From CAIJXJ01 sp964445115 (lineage in GTDB: Bacteria; Pseudomonadota; Gammaproteobacteria; Burkholderiales; Methylophilaceae), in contig CAYUJU010000007.1 of assembly GCA_964445115.1 (NCBI GenBank), positions 13,228 through 77,227 on the forward strand: DNA of 64,000 nucleotides, given 5' to 3'. Shown piece by piece: positions 45,209 to 53,290 of this stretch. The translations under genes were made by a program, and so were the position numbers. Under the pieces are notes generated by a model. It made no database searches and had not been told where the DNA came from. It was given only the letters and a program-made list of their open reading frames with translations. Positions within the stretch are counted from its first letter, which is position 1; every line of letters begins with the position of its first letter.

Positions 45209-46165
45209 CTAGTCGACCGTGCCGACAAAATCGCCGAATGCGCGACTTTGCGACCCGGTGGGGATATGCCGGAGGCGCTTGCGGGTGACCGCATCGACGA
45301 TGTCCAGCCGGTTGTCCATCCAGCTGGCGACGAGCACCTGCTTGCGCCGCGCGTCGTAGGCTACGCCTTCGGGGAAGCCGCCCACGGCCACGCGATCCAC
45401 GGTCTTTCCGGTCGCGAGATCGACGACCGAGAGGCTGTCTTCGCCGGTGTTGGTAACGTAGGCACGCTTGCCTTCCGTATCGCTCACCACGCAATAAGGG
45501 TGCTCGCCGACCGGAATGGTGGCGGTCACCTGATCGCGACGCACGTCGATAACGGACAGCGAATTGCTTTCGACGTTGACCACCAACAGGCTGCGCCCGT
45601 CTCCGCTCAGGGCCATGCCGAAGGGATGTTTGCCCACCGGAATTCGGTGGACCTCGCGCAGGCTGCGGGTGTCGATCACGCTGACGTCGTCGCTGTCGCG
45701 ATTAGCTACGTAGAGGCTCGCTCCATCGCGGTTCAGCACCATGCCGGCCGGTGCCTTGCCGCCGAGCGCGATCATGCCGGATTGCGCCATGGTGCCGGTG
45801 TCGTAGACCAGCACCTGATCGTGAAACCAGTCCGCCACGAACAGCTGGCCACCGGTCTTGCTCAGGGCCAGCCCCACGGGTGCGATCGGCATGGCGATTT
45901 CATGCACTACCTTGCGGCTGCGCATGTCGACCACCGAGACGGACCGGCCTTCGACGTTGGACACGTAGACGCGTTTGCCCAGCGGGTCGACCGCCACGCC
46001 GACAGGCGCGCGCCCGACCGCCACCGTATCCATGACCACCTGCGTCTCCAGATCGACCACGGAGAGGGTGTGGTCGCCCTGGTTGGTCACGTAGGCGTAG
46101 CTGCCTGCCCAAGCCTGCACGGCAGGCAACAACAGACAGGCCACGCGACAGAAAAACCCTTTCAC
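45209..46165 (-). CDS. YVTN beta-propeller protein 2, PQQ-system associated
   Basis: This 318-residue protein has a short signal peptide (to about residue 20, WAG-S) and seven YVTN blades, for example SYAYVTNQGDHTLSVVD, YVANRDSDDVSVIDTR and YVTNTGEDSLSVVD. I chose the GTG at 46165, four bases after the cytochrome stop, because the signal peptide begins there; the longer open frame overlaps the cytochrome gene. It is the same length as the propeller encoded at 41321-42277 but clearly diverged from it. It is co-transcribed with the cytochrome gene. Confidence 0.85.
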   Translation of the reverse strand: MKGFFCRVACLLLPAVQAWAGSYAYVTNQGDHTLSVVDLETQVVMDTVAVGRAPVGVAVDPLGKRVYVSNVEGRSVSVVDMRSRKVVHEIAMPIAPVGLALSKTGGQLFVADWFHDQVLVYDTGTMAQSGMIALGGKAPAGMVLNRDGASLYVANRDSDDVSVIDTRSLREVHRIPVGKHPFGMALSGDGRSLLVVNVESNSLSVIDVRRDQVTATIPVGEHPYCVVSDTEGKRAYVTNTGEDSLSVVDLATGKTVDRVAVGGFPEGVAYDARRKQVLVASWMDNRLDIVDAVTRKRLRHIPTGSQSRAFGDFVGTVD

Positions 46166-46169
46166 GCCC

Positions 46170-46727
46170 TTACCAGTTCTTCTTGGACGGATCGCCACGG
46201 TAGTTGGCGCGGATGAAGGTAATGATCTTCCACAGGTCGTCTTCGGACTTGACGATGTTGCCATGCGGCGGCATCGGGCCGACGACGTTCTCACGCCCCT
46301 TGCGCGAGACGCCCGTTTGCTTGGTGAATTCGACGCTGCCCAGGGAAATCAGGCGGAACAGGGTGTCGTCATCACTGCCGTAGACCCAGACGTCGTTCGA
46401 CAGCGGCGGGCACATGCCACCACCGCCGGAGCCGCCGTGACATCCGTTGCAGCTGGCGCTGAGATACTTCTTGCGCCCTTGCTGGATCACTTCGTCGTTG
46501 GCATTGGCGTACGGGTTCTTCAATTCGCCGATTTTGGTCGCCGCCACTTTTTCGAGCGGCAGCGGGCCTGTCACCGCCGGCGCGACAGGGGATGCTGGCG
46601 CCTCGGCTGGTGCTGGCGCCTCGGCTGGTGCTGGCGCATCTGCAGGTTGCGTGGCATCGGCCACGGCATACGCCGCGCCAAAGATCATGCTGATAGTGGC
46701 CATCATGGCCAGATTTCGAATGTTCAT
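46170..46727 (-). CDS. c-type cytochrome, XoxG/cytochrome cL-like
   Basis: This 185-residue protein has a signal peptide, an Ala/Pro-rich linker (about 28-55), and a single-haem cytochrome c domain with CNGCH near residue 94. A likely distal methionine is in GPMPPHG near residue 157. It is the probable electron acceptor for one of the PQQ dehydrogenases and belongs to the methanol-metabolism-related cytochrome type. GAGGAG lies 6 bp before the ATG at 46727. The linker is encoded by tandem 18-bp repeats. It follows the xoxJ-like gene and overlaps nothing. Confidence 0.87.
   Translation of the reverse strand: MNIRNLAMMATISMIFGAAYAVADATQPADAPAPAEAPAPAEAPASPVAPAVTGPLPLEKVAATKIGELKNPYANANDEVIQQGRKKYLSASCNGCHGGSGGGGMCPPLSNDVWVYGSDDDTLFRLISLGSVEFTKQTGVSRKGRENVVGPMPPHGNIVKSEDDLWKIITFIRANYRGDPSKKNW
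46593..46637. repeat. Tandem 18-bp repeat encoding the cytochrome linker
   Basis: The unit TGCTGGCGCCTCGGCTGG occurs twice and is followed by half a unit, encoding the APAEAPAPAEAPA linker of the cytochrome. Such in-frame repeats can change copy number, so linker length may vary between strains. Confidence 0.85.
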
Positions 46728-46790
46728 GTTACTCCTCAAGGTATCGTGGTTGTTTTCGTGTCAGCTTTCTGCGTGCGCAAGAAGGTCGCC

Positions 46791-48440
46791 TCAGCCCTTA
46801 GAATGGGCTTTCAGCACATCGACCGTCTTTTGAGCACCGATTTCAGTCGCCAGCATCAGTGCCGTCTTGCCTTCCTCGTCCTTCAGTTGAGGATTAGCAC
46901 CGGACTTGAGCAACAGCATCATCTGCATGTCCTGGTTGCGTACCGCAGAAATCATGAGTGCCGTCACCCCGCCGGCATTTCTGGCGTTCGGATCGGCCTT
47001 GTACTGCAGCAGGGTTTGCATCATCTGCTGGTTATCCTGTTTGGCAGCGATCATCAGCGCCGTGTATCGGGCCGCCCCCATGCCGTCGTCCGGATTGGCG
47101 CCGGAGTCCAGCATGGCCACGGCTGCATTTGCCTTGTTGGTGTAGGCCGCCAGGCCGAGCGCGGTCATACCATCATGGTTCTGCAGGCTGAAATTGGCCT
47201 TGAACTTGCCCAGCAGGCGCATGATCTTCGGGTCATTCCCCCTGACCCCGTGCATCGCGGCGGTCCACCCGTCGTGATCCTGCCGGTTGGGGTCGGCCCC
47301 GTACTCCAGGAAGCCATTGACCATGGACAAGTCGCCGCTCTTCACCGCCACCATGAGCGGCGTCTGCCCCTCGGTATCGGGCGCGTCGATCTTTGCACCG
47401 CGTTTCAGCAGATATTCGACGCGGGTCGAATCCCGTGCAATCGTGGCGTTGTGCAACTCCTGTTCCAGGGTACTGCCCTCTTTGAGCGTCGCGTCCACCA
47501 GTGCAGGCAACGCTGCCGGATCGGACTGTTTGGGGATTTGTGCGTGGTTGGCGAGGCGGGCCAGCGGTTTGTAGGGACCATGGGAGGGAATGTCACCCGA
47601 AACCACACACTCGTCGCACTTCACCAGCGGCACACCGTAATCGGTCAGAATCTTCTTGATCTTGTCCCGGTTGTCCAGCATGGCCTTTTCCACTTTGGCC
47701 TTGAGTTCCTTCGCGTTCTTGCGCATGCCGATCGACAGCGCGAACTCCATCGGCGTGCGATCCTCCATGCGATTCACCGGCGTAATCTTCAACGGCGCCT
47801 GCTGCATGGTGGTGTACCAACCCGCCATGGGGCCCCAGATAGCCGCCACATCGAGCTTGCCCTCCACCACCTGCTGCACCTGACGATGCGGCTGGCGTTC
47901 CGGTAACAGATCGGCATCGTGGCTGATGGTGTGGACGACGGTGTTCTCGCGTTTCAGGCCGCGCTCCTGCAATACCGTGCGGATGGCAGAGTGCTGAAAA
48001 ACGCCGACCTTGAGATCGTTCAGGAGTTTGGGGTCATCCAGGCCCTGGATGTCGAGCCCCTTGTCGTTGCGGTAGGCCAGGACGAAGGTGCTGCGATAGA
48101 CGGGCATGGTCACCATCATGCGTTCATCGTCGTGGGACATGTCCATCAGGATGTCGCATTCATTGTTGTCGAACGTCTGGCGGGTCAGGCCACGCTCGAG
48201 GTAGGGGCGGTAGAAATAAGTCGTGTAGGTGCCCATGGCTTCGGCAATCACCGTGCCGATCTTGTTCTGAAATCCCTCTCCCTTGTCGGAAGAAAGCGGC
48301 ATGTTGCCGGGATCGGCGCAAATCCGGAGCGGTTCGGTTTTCCTGGGGGCGGAGTCTTCCGCCAGGACCAGGCTCGGGGCCATCATGCCCAGCAGTAAAA
48401 ACAGGTATCCATAGCGTTGCATGTCTTGGTTGTTCTTCAT
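46791..48440 (-). CDS. XoxJ-like periplasmic binding protein fused to ankyrin repeats
   Basis: This 549-residue protein has a signal peptide (to about residue 27), then a XoxJ/MoxJ-type substrate-binding-protein domain (about 30-285; LRICADPGNMPLSSDKGEGFQNKIG and DILMDMSHDDERM). From about residue 320 to the end it has about six or seven ankyrin repeats (TPLMVAVKSGDLSMVNGFLEYGADPN and similar). XoxJ is thought to activate or assist XoxF; the usual protein is about 270-300 residues and ends with the binding domain. The ATG at 48440 is chosen because the signal peptide starts there. It lies directly downstream of XoxF-like gene 1. Confidence 0.88.
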   Translation of the reverse strand: MKNNQDMQRYGYLFLLLGMMAPSLVLAEDSAPRKTEPLRICADPGNMPLSSDKGEGFQNKIGTVIAEAMGTYTTYFYRPYLERGLTRQTFDNNECDILMDMSHDDERMMVTMPVYRSTFVLAYRNDKGLDIQGLDDPKLLNDLKVGVFQHSAIRTVLQERGLKRENTVVHTISHDADLLPERQPHRQVQQVVEGKLDVAAIWGPMAGWYTTMQQAPLKITPVNRMEDRTPMEFALSIGMRKNAKELKAKVEKAMLDNRDKIKKILTDYGVPLVKCDECVVSGDIPSHGPYKPLARLANHAQIPKQSDPAALPALVDATLKEGSTLEQELHNATIARDSTRVEYLLKRGAKIDAPDTEGQTPLMVAVKSGDLSMVNGFLEYGADPNRQDHDGWTAAMHGVRGNDPKIMRLLGKFKANFSLQNHDGMTALGLAAYTNKANAAVAMLDSGANPDDGMGAARYTALMIAAKQDNQQMMQTLLQYKADPNARNAGGVTALMISAVRNQDMQMMLLLKSGANPQLKDEEGKTALMLATEIGAQKTVDVLKAHSKG

Positions 48441-48466
48441 GTCTCTTACCGGCTTTTGAAACGATA

Positions 48467-48505
48467 AAAGCCGGGCGGGCTGCGCTTGCACGCGGCCCGC
48501 CCGGC
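48467..48505 (-). terminator. Hairpin terminator or attenuator between XoxF-like gene 1 and the xoxJ-like gene
   Basis: Eleven-base arms GCCGGGCGGGC and GCCCGCCCGGC (48470-48480, 48495-48505) flank a 14-nt loop. On the minus strand a short TTTTAT follows. The tail is weak, so partial read-through would give more dehydrogenase than downstream mRNA. Confidence 0.7.
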
Positions 48506-48534
48506 ACACTACTTCACATCCACTTCAATCGGGA

Positions 48535-50439
48535 TCAGTCCAGACGGAAGGTGAACAAGGTACCGCCCTGCGGCACTTTATCGAGACCGGAGGCCTTGGC
48601 CATCGCAGTCGCGCCGATCGCGCCGTACTTGTCATCCATGTCCAGACCTGCGGTCACCGGCAGGCCGATCCAGCCACCGATGCCAGACCACACGGACACG
48701 TACTGCTTGCCCTTGATCTTGTAGGTGATCGGGTTGCCGATGATGCCGGAGGCCAGCTTGCGGCTCCACAGCACCTTGCCGGACTTGCGATCTACCGCAC
48801 GGAAGTCGCCACCCAGGGAACCGTAGAAGGCCAGGCCGCCATCGGTCACCAGTGCACCACCCCAGTTAGGATAAGGATCCGGGATTTCCCACAGAGTCTT
48901 GCCGGACACTACGTCAAACTTCTTGAACTTGCCGGTCACGCCCGGTTTTTCCGGATACATGTAGACGTTGGCAAACACGTACACGGTGCCCTGCTGGGTG
49001 TGGGTACGCTCTTGCGGCTCGTCTTCCATACACCAGTTGTTGGTCGGCACGTAGAACACGTTCGGTTCCTTCGGATCGACCGCAGCCGGCTGCTGGTCCT
49101 TGCCGCCCATGGCAGACGGGCAAGCCTGAGTATTGACGTCACGGGCAAACGGAGAGTGCTCCTTCACCTTGATCGGACGACCGGACTTCAGATCGACCTT
49201 TTCCGCCCAGTTGACGGTCACGAACTTGTGAGCGCGCAACAACGTACCATCCTTGCGGTCCAGCACATAAGCGAAGCCGTTACGGTCGAAGTTGACCAGC
49301 GCGTCATGCTTCTTGCCGTCCACTTCCAGGTTGTCCACCAGAATGTTTTCGTTCACACCGTCGTAGTCCCACTGGTCGAACGGAGTCTTCTGGTAAGCCC
49401 ACACCATTTCACCGGTGTCGATCTTGCGGGCCATGATGGTCATGGACCACTTGTTGTCATACTTGCCGACATTCGTCTTGGGATCCACGGTATTACATTG
49501 TTCGTGGGTCAGATCCTTGCCGGTGTAGCCGCAGCGGTAGGCTGGAGACCAGTGGCCGGGGTTGCCCGTACCAGCGTACATGATGCGAAGCTTGGGGTCG
49601 TAGCTGAACCATGCCCAGGGAGCGCCGCCACCGATTTTCCATTCATCGCCAGGATAGGTGAAGCCGGTTTTCTGGCCAGCCAGACCATAGTGCGGGTTGG
49701 CCTTGTTGGTATCCTTGGTCATACAGATGTCTTCGTCAGAGCCGGTACTATGGCACTTCCAGACTTCCTTGCCGGTCTTGAGGTCATAAGCTACGGTACG
49801 GCCACGGGCAGCGAACTCGTCACCGCCGAAACCGGCCACCACCAGACCTTCAGCAACCATGGCCGGGCCTGAGTGTGTCTCGCCCTTGTCCGGATAGGCG
49901 TGCTTGGTCACCCAGACTTCCTTGCCGGTCGTCGCATCCAGCGCGATCAGGAAGCCGTCCAGAGTGTGGAAAACGACCTTGCCGTCAGCATAGTTGAGAC
50001 CGCGGTTGATGGTGTCGCAGCAGGCGCGCGGCACAGCAGATTCATCACGGTCCGTCTTTTTGGTGTAGTTCCAGATCTGCTTCGGATGGTCCGGATCGGA
50101 CAGGTCCAGTGCCTGCACGATGTTCGGCCAACCGGATACCAGATACATCATCGGCTTGCCGTTGTGCTCGACCACCACCGGCTGCCCTTCGTGGCCGCGC
50201 AAGGTACCGGAGGACTGCGACCAGATCATCTGCAGGTTCTTGACGTTGCCGGCGTTGATATCCTTGAGCTTGCTGTGACGGTGCAACGCAAGGTTCTGGC
50301 CCGGGGCCGCCCACATGTTGTGATCCTGGCTGCGTTTGATGATTTCTTCATTGGCCGACGCAACGCCCGCGGCGCCGATCATGGCCATCGCACCGAATGC
50401 CGCAAACACGGCACGCAGTGCAAACGTTGGTTGTTTCAT
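48535..50439 (-). CDS. PQQ-dependent alcohol dehydrogenase 1, lanthanide type (XoxF-like)
   Basis: This 634-residue periplasmic quinoprotein has a signal peptide (to about residue 29), the adjacent-cysteine disulfide (Cys140-Cys141), a metal-ligand Glu208 and Asn293, and FDQWDYDG, with catalytic Asp358 and the extra Asp360 that marks lanthanide-dependent enzymes. It has an insertion of about 20 residues with two cysteines (303-328, CGYTGK...HEQCN) between the GNP and NKWSMT blocks. AAGGAGGAT precedes the ATG. Methanol is the usual substrate of the family. The xoxJ-like and cytochrome genes follow, so this is probably the main unit of the cluster. Confidence 0.92.
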   Translation of the reverse strand: MKQPTFALRAVFAAFGAMAMIGAAGVASANEEIIKRSQDHNMWAAPGQNLALHRHSKLKDINAGNVKNLQMIWSQSSGTLRGHEGQPVVVEHNGKPMMYLVSGWPNIVQALDLSDPDHPKQIWNYTKKTDRDESAVPRACCDTINRGLNYADGKVVFHTLDGFLIALDATTGKEVWVTKHAYPDKGETHSGPAMVAEGLVVAGFGGDEFAARGRTVAYDLKTGKEVWKCHSTGSDEDICMTKDTNKANPHYGLAGQKTGFTYPGDEWKIGGGAPWAWFSYDPKLRIMYAGTGNPGHWSPAYRCGYTGKDLTHEQCNTVDPKTNVGKYDNKWSMTIMARKIDTGEMVWAYQKTPFDQWDYDGVNENILVDNLEVDGKKHDALVNFDRNGFAYVLDRKDGTLLRAHKFVTVNWAEKVDLKSGRPIKVKEHSPFARDVNTQACPSAMGGKDQQPAAVDPKEPNVFYVPTNNWCMEDEPQERTHTQQGTVYVFANVYMYPEKPGVTGKFKKFDVVSGKTLWEIPDPYPNWGGALVTDGGLAFYGSLGGDFRAVDRKSGKVLWSRKLASGIIGNPITYKIKGKQYVSVWSGIGGWIGLPVTAGLDMDDKYGAIGATAMAKASGLDKVPQGGTLFTFRLD

Positions 50440-50505
50440 ACATCCTCCTTGATTTATTGGTAGTCATCGCCGTCAACACCCGATTCGGATATCGCACGTG
50501 GGGCC

Positions 50506-50571
50506 ACTATAGGCCGCACACAAGGCTTGCCACATGAGCGACAGTCCCGAGTCGGGCAGGGAAATATTCCC
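50506..50571 (-). promoter_or_regulatory. Putative regulated promoter of XoxF-like gene 1
   Basis: The palindrome GGGAAATATTCCC (50559-50571) is centred 54 bp upstream of a -10-like TATAGT (50506-50511, minus strand). This repeats the layout of the promoters at 43174 and 43931. A further small inverted repeat, CCCGAGTCGGG, lies between them. The sequence continues into TGCAA, as does the site before XoxF-like gene 2. Confidence 0.65.
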
Positions 50572-50624
50572 TGCAATTCCCGGACTTTCCCGGGATGCCT
50601 GCCAGCGCGAAGGGCCATTCGCCA

Positions 50625-50654
50625 ATAAAAAACCCCTCTCCGCGGAGAGGGGTT
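50625..50654 (-). terminator. Rho-independent terminator after XoxF-like gene 2
   Basis: A perfect 24-bp palindrome, AACCCCTCTCCG/CGGAGAGGGGTT, is followed on the minus strand by TTTTTTATT. It lies about 100 bp past the stop of the gene ending at 50758; that stretch also holds a GCCGGGG...CCCCGGC hairpin. Confidence 0.88.
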
Positions 50655-50757
50655 GGAGGGTGGAACCTCTGAGCACGTAGAGATTCAACATGGAGTCTGG
50701 AGGACAGCCGGGGACCTGCCCCGGCCGTGCCTCGAAGGTAGATAGATCTACCTGGTA

Positions 50758-52635
50758 TTACAGGCTGAACACGTTCAGTGCACCGCCGCCAGGAGCAGCG
50801 TTGTACTTGGTCAGTTCAGCATAACCACCGGCGGCACCCAGTGCATCGGTCGGGTTTTCCAGACCCAGGTTCATCGCCACACCAGCCCAGCCGCCGATAC
50901 CGGACAGCACGCCAACGTATTGCTTACCCTTGTTGCCGTAGGTGAACGCGTTACCGATCACGCCGGAACCAACCTGGAACTTCCACAGTTCCTTGCCGGA
51001 GTTAGCGTCAACCGCCTTGAACCAGCGATCCAGAGTGCCGTAGAACACCAGGTCGGAAGCCGTTGCCAGCGCGCCACCCCAGGCGGAGAACTTCTCCTTG
51101 TTGTACCACTTGGCCTTGTTGGTCATCGGGTCGTAGGCAGCGAAACCGCCCATCACACCGTCCGGCCCCGGGAACATGGTCAGGGTAGCGCCAACCCACG
51201 GTTGACCAGCGATGTACTTGGATTCCACCGGCTCATAGGTCATACACACGTGGTTCAGCGGGGAATACACCAGACCGGTCTTCGGGCTGTAGGCAGCCGG
51301 TTGCTGGTCCTTGGTGCCCAGCGCAGCCGGGCAGATACCCTTGGCGTTATAGTCCTGGTGGGTGGAAGCTTCCGGAGTCTTGTCCGGCACGCCGGTCTTC
51401 AGATCGACGTTCTTCGCCCAGTTGACGAACGGGTGCACCTTCTCGGCAGCGATCAAGGTGCCGTTGTGGGCGTTCCAGGTGTAGGCGAAGCCGTTACGGT
51501 CATGGTGCCAGGCGTAGGTCTTGCCACCCTTGTCGAACAGGATCACTTCGTTCACGCCGTCGTAGTCCCACTCGTCGTGCGGGGTCATCTGCATCGCCCA
51601 CTTGGCCATGCCGGTGTCCAGGTCGCGCGCGGTCACGGTCATGGACCACTTGTTGTCGCCAGGACGCACGTCCGGGTTCCACACGGACGGGTTACCCGCA
51701 CCGTAGTACACCAGGTTGGTGCGGGAGTCATACGGCCACCAGCCCCATACGGAGCCACCGCCGTGTTGCCAGCCGTCCTTGACCGCTTGCGGCTTCAGCC
51801 AGGTCTTGACGCCGAGGTCACGCTCACCGATCTTCAGCTTTTCGAGCGGCAGGCGCTTGAAGGAACCGCCGACCTTATTGCCGCCGTTCACGTCTTCATA
51901 GACGGACAGTGCGGAGTATTGCGGATTTTCCTTGTTTGTATCTGCGTTGTGCAGGGTTTCCGAATCCGGGCCGGTGGAGTAAGCCTTCCATGCCAGGGAG
52001 CCGTCCTTCAGGTTGTACGCAGCGATGAAGCAGCGAACGCCGAATTCAGCACCGGAGCAACCGGTCAGGACCTTATCCTTGATCACGTGCGGAGCGTTGG
52101 TGTTAGTCGCGCCAACCTTCGGGTCGGTGTTCTTCACAGACCAAACCACCTTACCGTCAGCTGCGTTCAGAGCAACCAGGGTGCCGTCGTTCTGTTGCAG
52201 AACGATCTTGCCGTCGCCGAAGCCCAGACCACGAGACACGTTGTCGCAGCACAGCACGGCTTGCACGGACGGATCCTGTTTCGGGAAGTAGGACCACTTG
52301 ATCTTCTGGTTGTCGTTCAGGTCCAGTGCGTAGATGTTGTTCGGGAACGCGGTCACAATGTACATCATACCGTCAATCACCAGCGGGGAGCCTTCGTGAC
52401 CGCGGTTCACACCGGTCGCGAACGTCCAGGCCATCTTCACGTTCTTGATGTTGCCCTTGTTGATCTGGGTCAGCTTGGAATAAGCCTGATTGTCGTGGGA
52501 AATACGCGGGTGCGCATTGTTGTTCGGATTGGCCATCGCCTTTTCCTGATCGGCAGCAGCAAATGCCGCCATCGGCATTGCCATGGCCACACCGGCAGCC
52601 AGACCCAAGGCGATGTTGATTTTCCTCATCTCCAT
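50758..52635 (-). CDS. PQQ-dependent alcohol dehydrogenase 2, lanthanide type (XoxF-like)
   Basis: This 625-residue quinoprotein has a signal peptide (to about residue 27), the Cys129-Cys130 disulfide, metal ligands Glu197 (SGAEFG) and Asn315 (GAGNP), and HDEWDYDG with catalytic Asp356 and lanthanide-site Asp358. It lacks the cysteine insertion of enzyme 1 and looks like a standard XoxF in that region, but has an extended loop (about 243-290) before the GGGSVWGWW block. A GGAGA sequence precedes the ATG at 52635. It has its own promoter region and terminator and is therefore a single-gene unit. Confidence 0.92.
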   Translation of the reverse strand: MEMRKINIALGLAAGVAMAMPMAAFAAADQEKAMANPNNNAHPRISHDNQAYSKLTQINKGNIKNVKMAWTFATGVNRGHEGSPLVIDGMMYIVTAFPNNIYALDLNDNQKIKWSYFPKQDPSVQAVLCCDNVSRGLGFGDGKIVLQQNDGTLVALNAADGKVVWSVKNTDPKVGATNTNAPHVIKDKVLTGCSGAEFGVRCFIAAYNLKDGSLAWKAYSTGPDSETLHNADTNKENPQYSALSVYEDVNGGNKVGGSFKRLPLEKLKIGERDLGVKTWLKPQAVKDGWQHGGGSVWGWWPYDSRTNLVYYGAGNPSVWNPDVRPGDNKWSMTVTARDLDTGMAKWAMQMTPHDEWDYDGVNEVILFDKGGKTYAWHHDRNGFAYTWNAHNGTLIAAEKVHPFVNWAKNVDLKTGVPDKTPEASTHQDYNAKGICPAALGTKDQQPAAYSPKTGLVYSPLNHVCMTYEPVESKYIAGQPWVGATLTMFPGPDGVMGGFAAYDPMTNKAKWYNKEKFSAWGGALATASDLVFYGTLDRWFKAVDANSGKELWKFQVGSGVIGNAFTYGNKGKQYVGVLSGIGGWAGVAMNLGLENPTDALGAAGGYAELTKYNAAPGGGALNVFSL

Positions 52636-52724
52636 TTTACGTCTCCATTATTGGTTGATATGAAAGGGTTAAAACGTAAGTGAAAGCATTGTGACGAGGG
52701 ACAACGGGAACACGACATGCCTCG

Positions 52725-52790
52725 ACTCCACAAACCATTCGGGGGTGCCTAAGCCCCCCATTACCCCTGACGCTTCCGGGAAATACTCCT
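52725..52790 (-). promoter_or_regulatory. Putative promoter and operator of XoxF-like gene 2
   Basis: The element GGGAAATACTCCT (52778-52790) matches the operator of XoxF-like gene 1, including the TGCAA that follows. At 54 bp downstream the candidate -10, TGGAGT, is weak, so this promoter is less certain than the other three. A GGGGG...CCCCC inverted repeat (52741-52758) lies between. The rest of 52636-52942 is AT-rich and contains a GTTGATATCAAC palindrome near 52875. Confidence 0.45.
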
Positions 52791-52942
52791 GCAACTAACG
52801 TGCCACACTCCAAAATTAACTCTAATCATCTGTTTTATATAATTATATTATTGACCATAAATTAAAATGTAGTTGGTTGATATCAACAAATCGGCTTTCA
52901 ACAACCAGAATTCGGTTTTCTGGAACCATCACGACCACCCGT

Positions 52943-53290
52943 CTATCTCGCATGGGCGCGAGCGTCAACGGTCAATTCGTTGCGATCGATCGCCAGCAGG
53001 ACATCCCTTGGCTGCTTCACCAGCATGATCGTCAGGCCTGCCGCACGGGACAATACTTCCAGATAGACCTGTTGCGCTGCGGACTAGTGCTCGCCGTGCA
53101 CCAGCAGCGGCCCGCTACAACGCGGTCTTGCCACCCCCACATTGCCTTCGAGCAGGACATGGCCGCGCGCGAACATGGCAATCACCAACTGGCGCACGGG
53201 ATGCTTCAGGCCAAGCACCGTCGCATTCAGCGCGTTTTCCAGATTCAGGGATCGGTTACGCCATTCGTGCAACGCATTCGCGGCAGTCAT
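52943..53290 (-). pseudogene. Remnant of a moxR-like AAA ATPase gene
   Basis: The first about 50 codons (from ATG 53290) encode a MoxR-type start, with NATVLGLKHPVRQLVIAMFA and RGHVLLEGNVGV leading into Walker A. Adding one G at about 53131 would restore GVGKTAL; as it stands the frame shifts exactly in the P-loop and stops at 53086. In the restored frame a TAG also follows at once. A second fragment (52943-53083, with LTIMLVKQPRDVLLAIDRN) lies in the same frame as the shifted tail; I cannot name it. MoxR belongs to mxa clusters of methylotrophs. The start overlaps the stop of the Sel1 gene. Confidence 0.72.

Noticed and set aside
50655..50757. Third copy of the conserved leader element downstream of XoxF-like gene 2
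   Set aside because: CTCCATG and a GC-rich hairpin are present on the minus strand, but the block order differs and no gene start follows.
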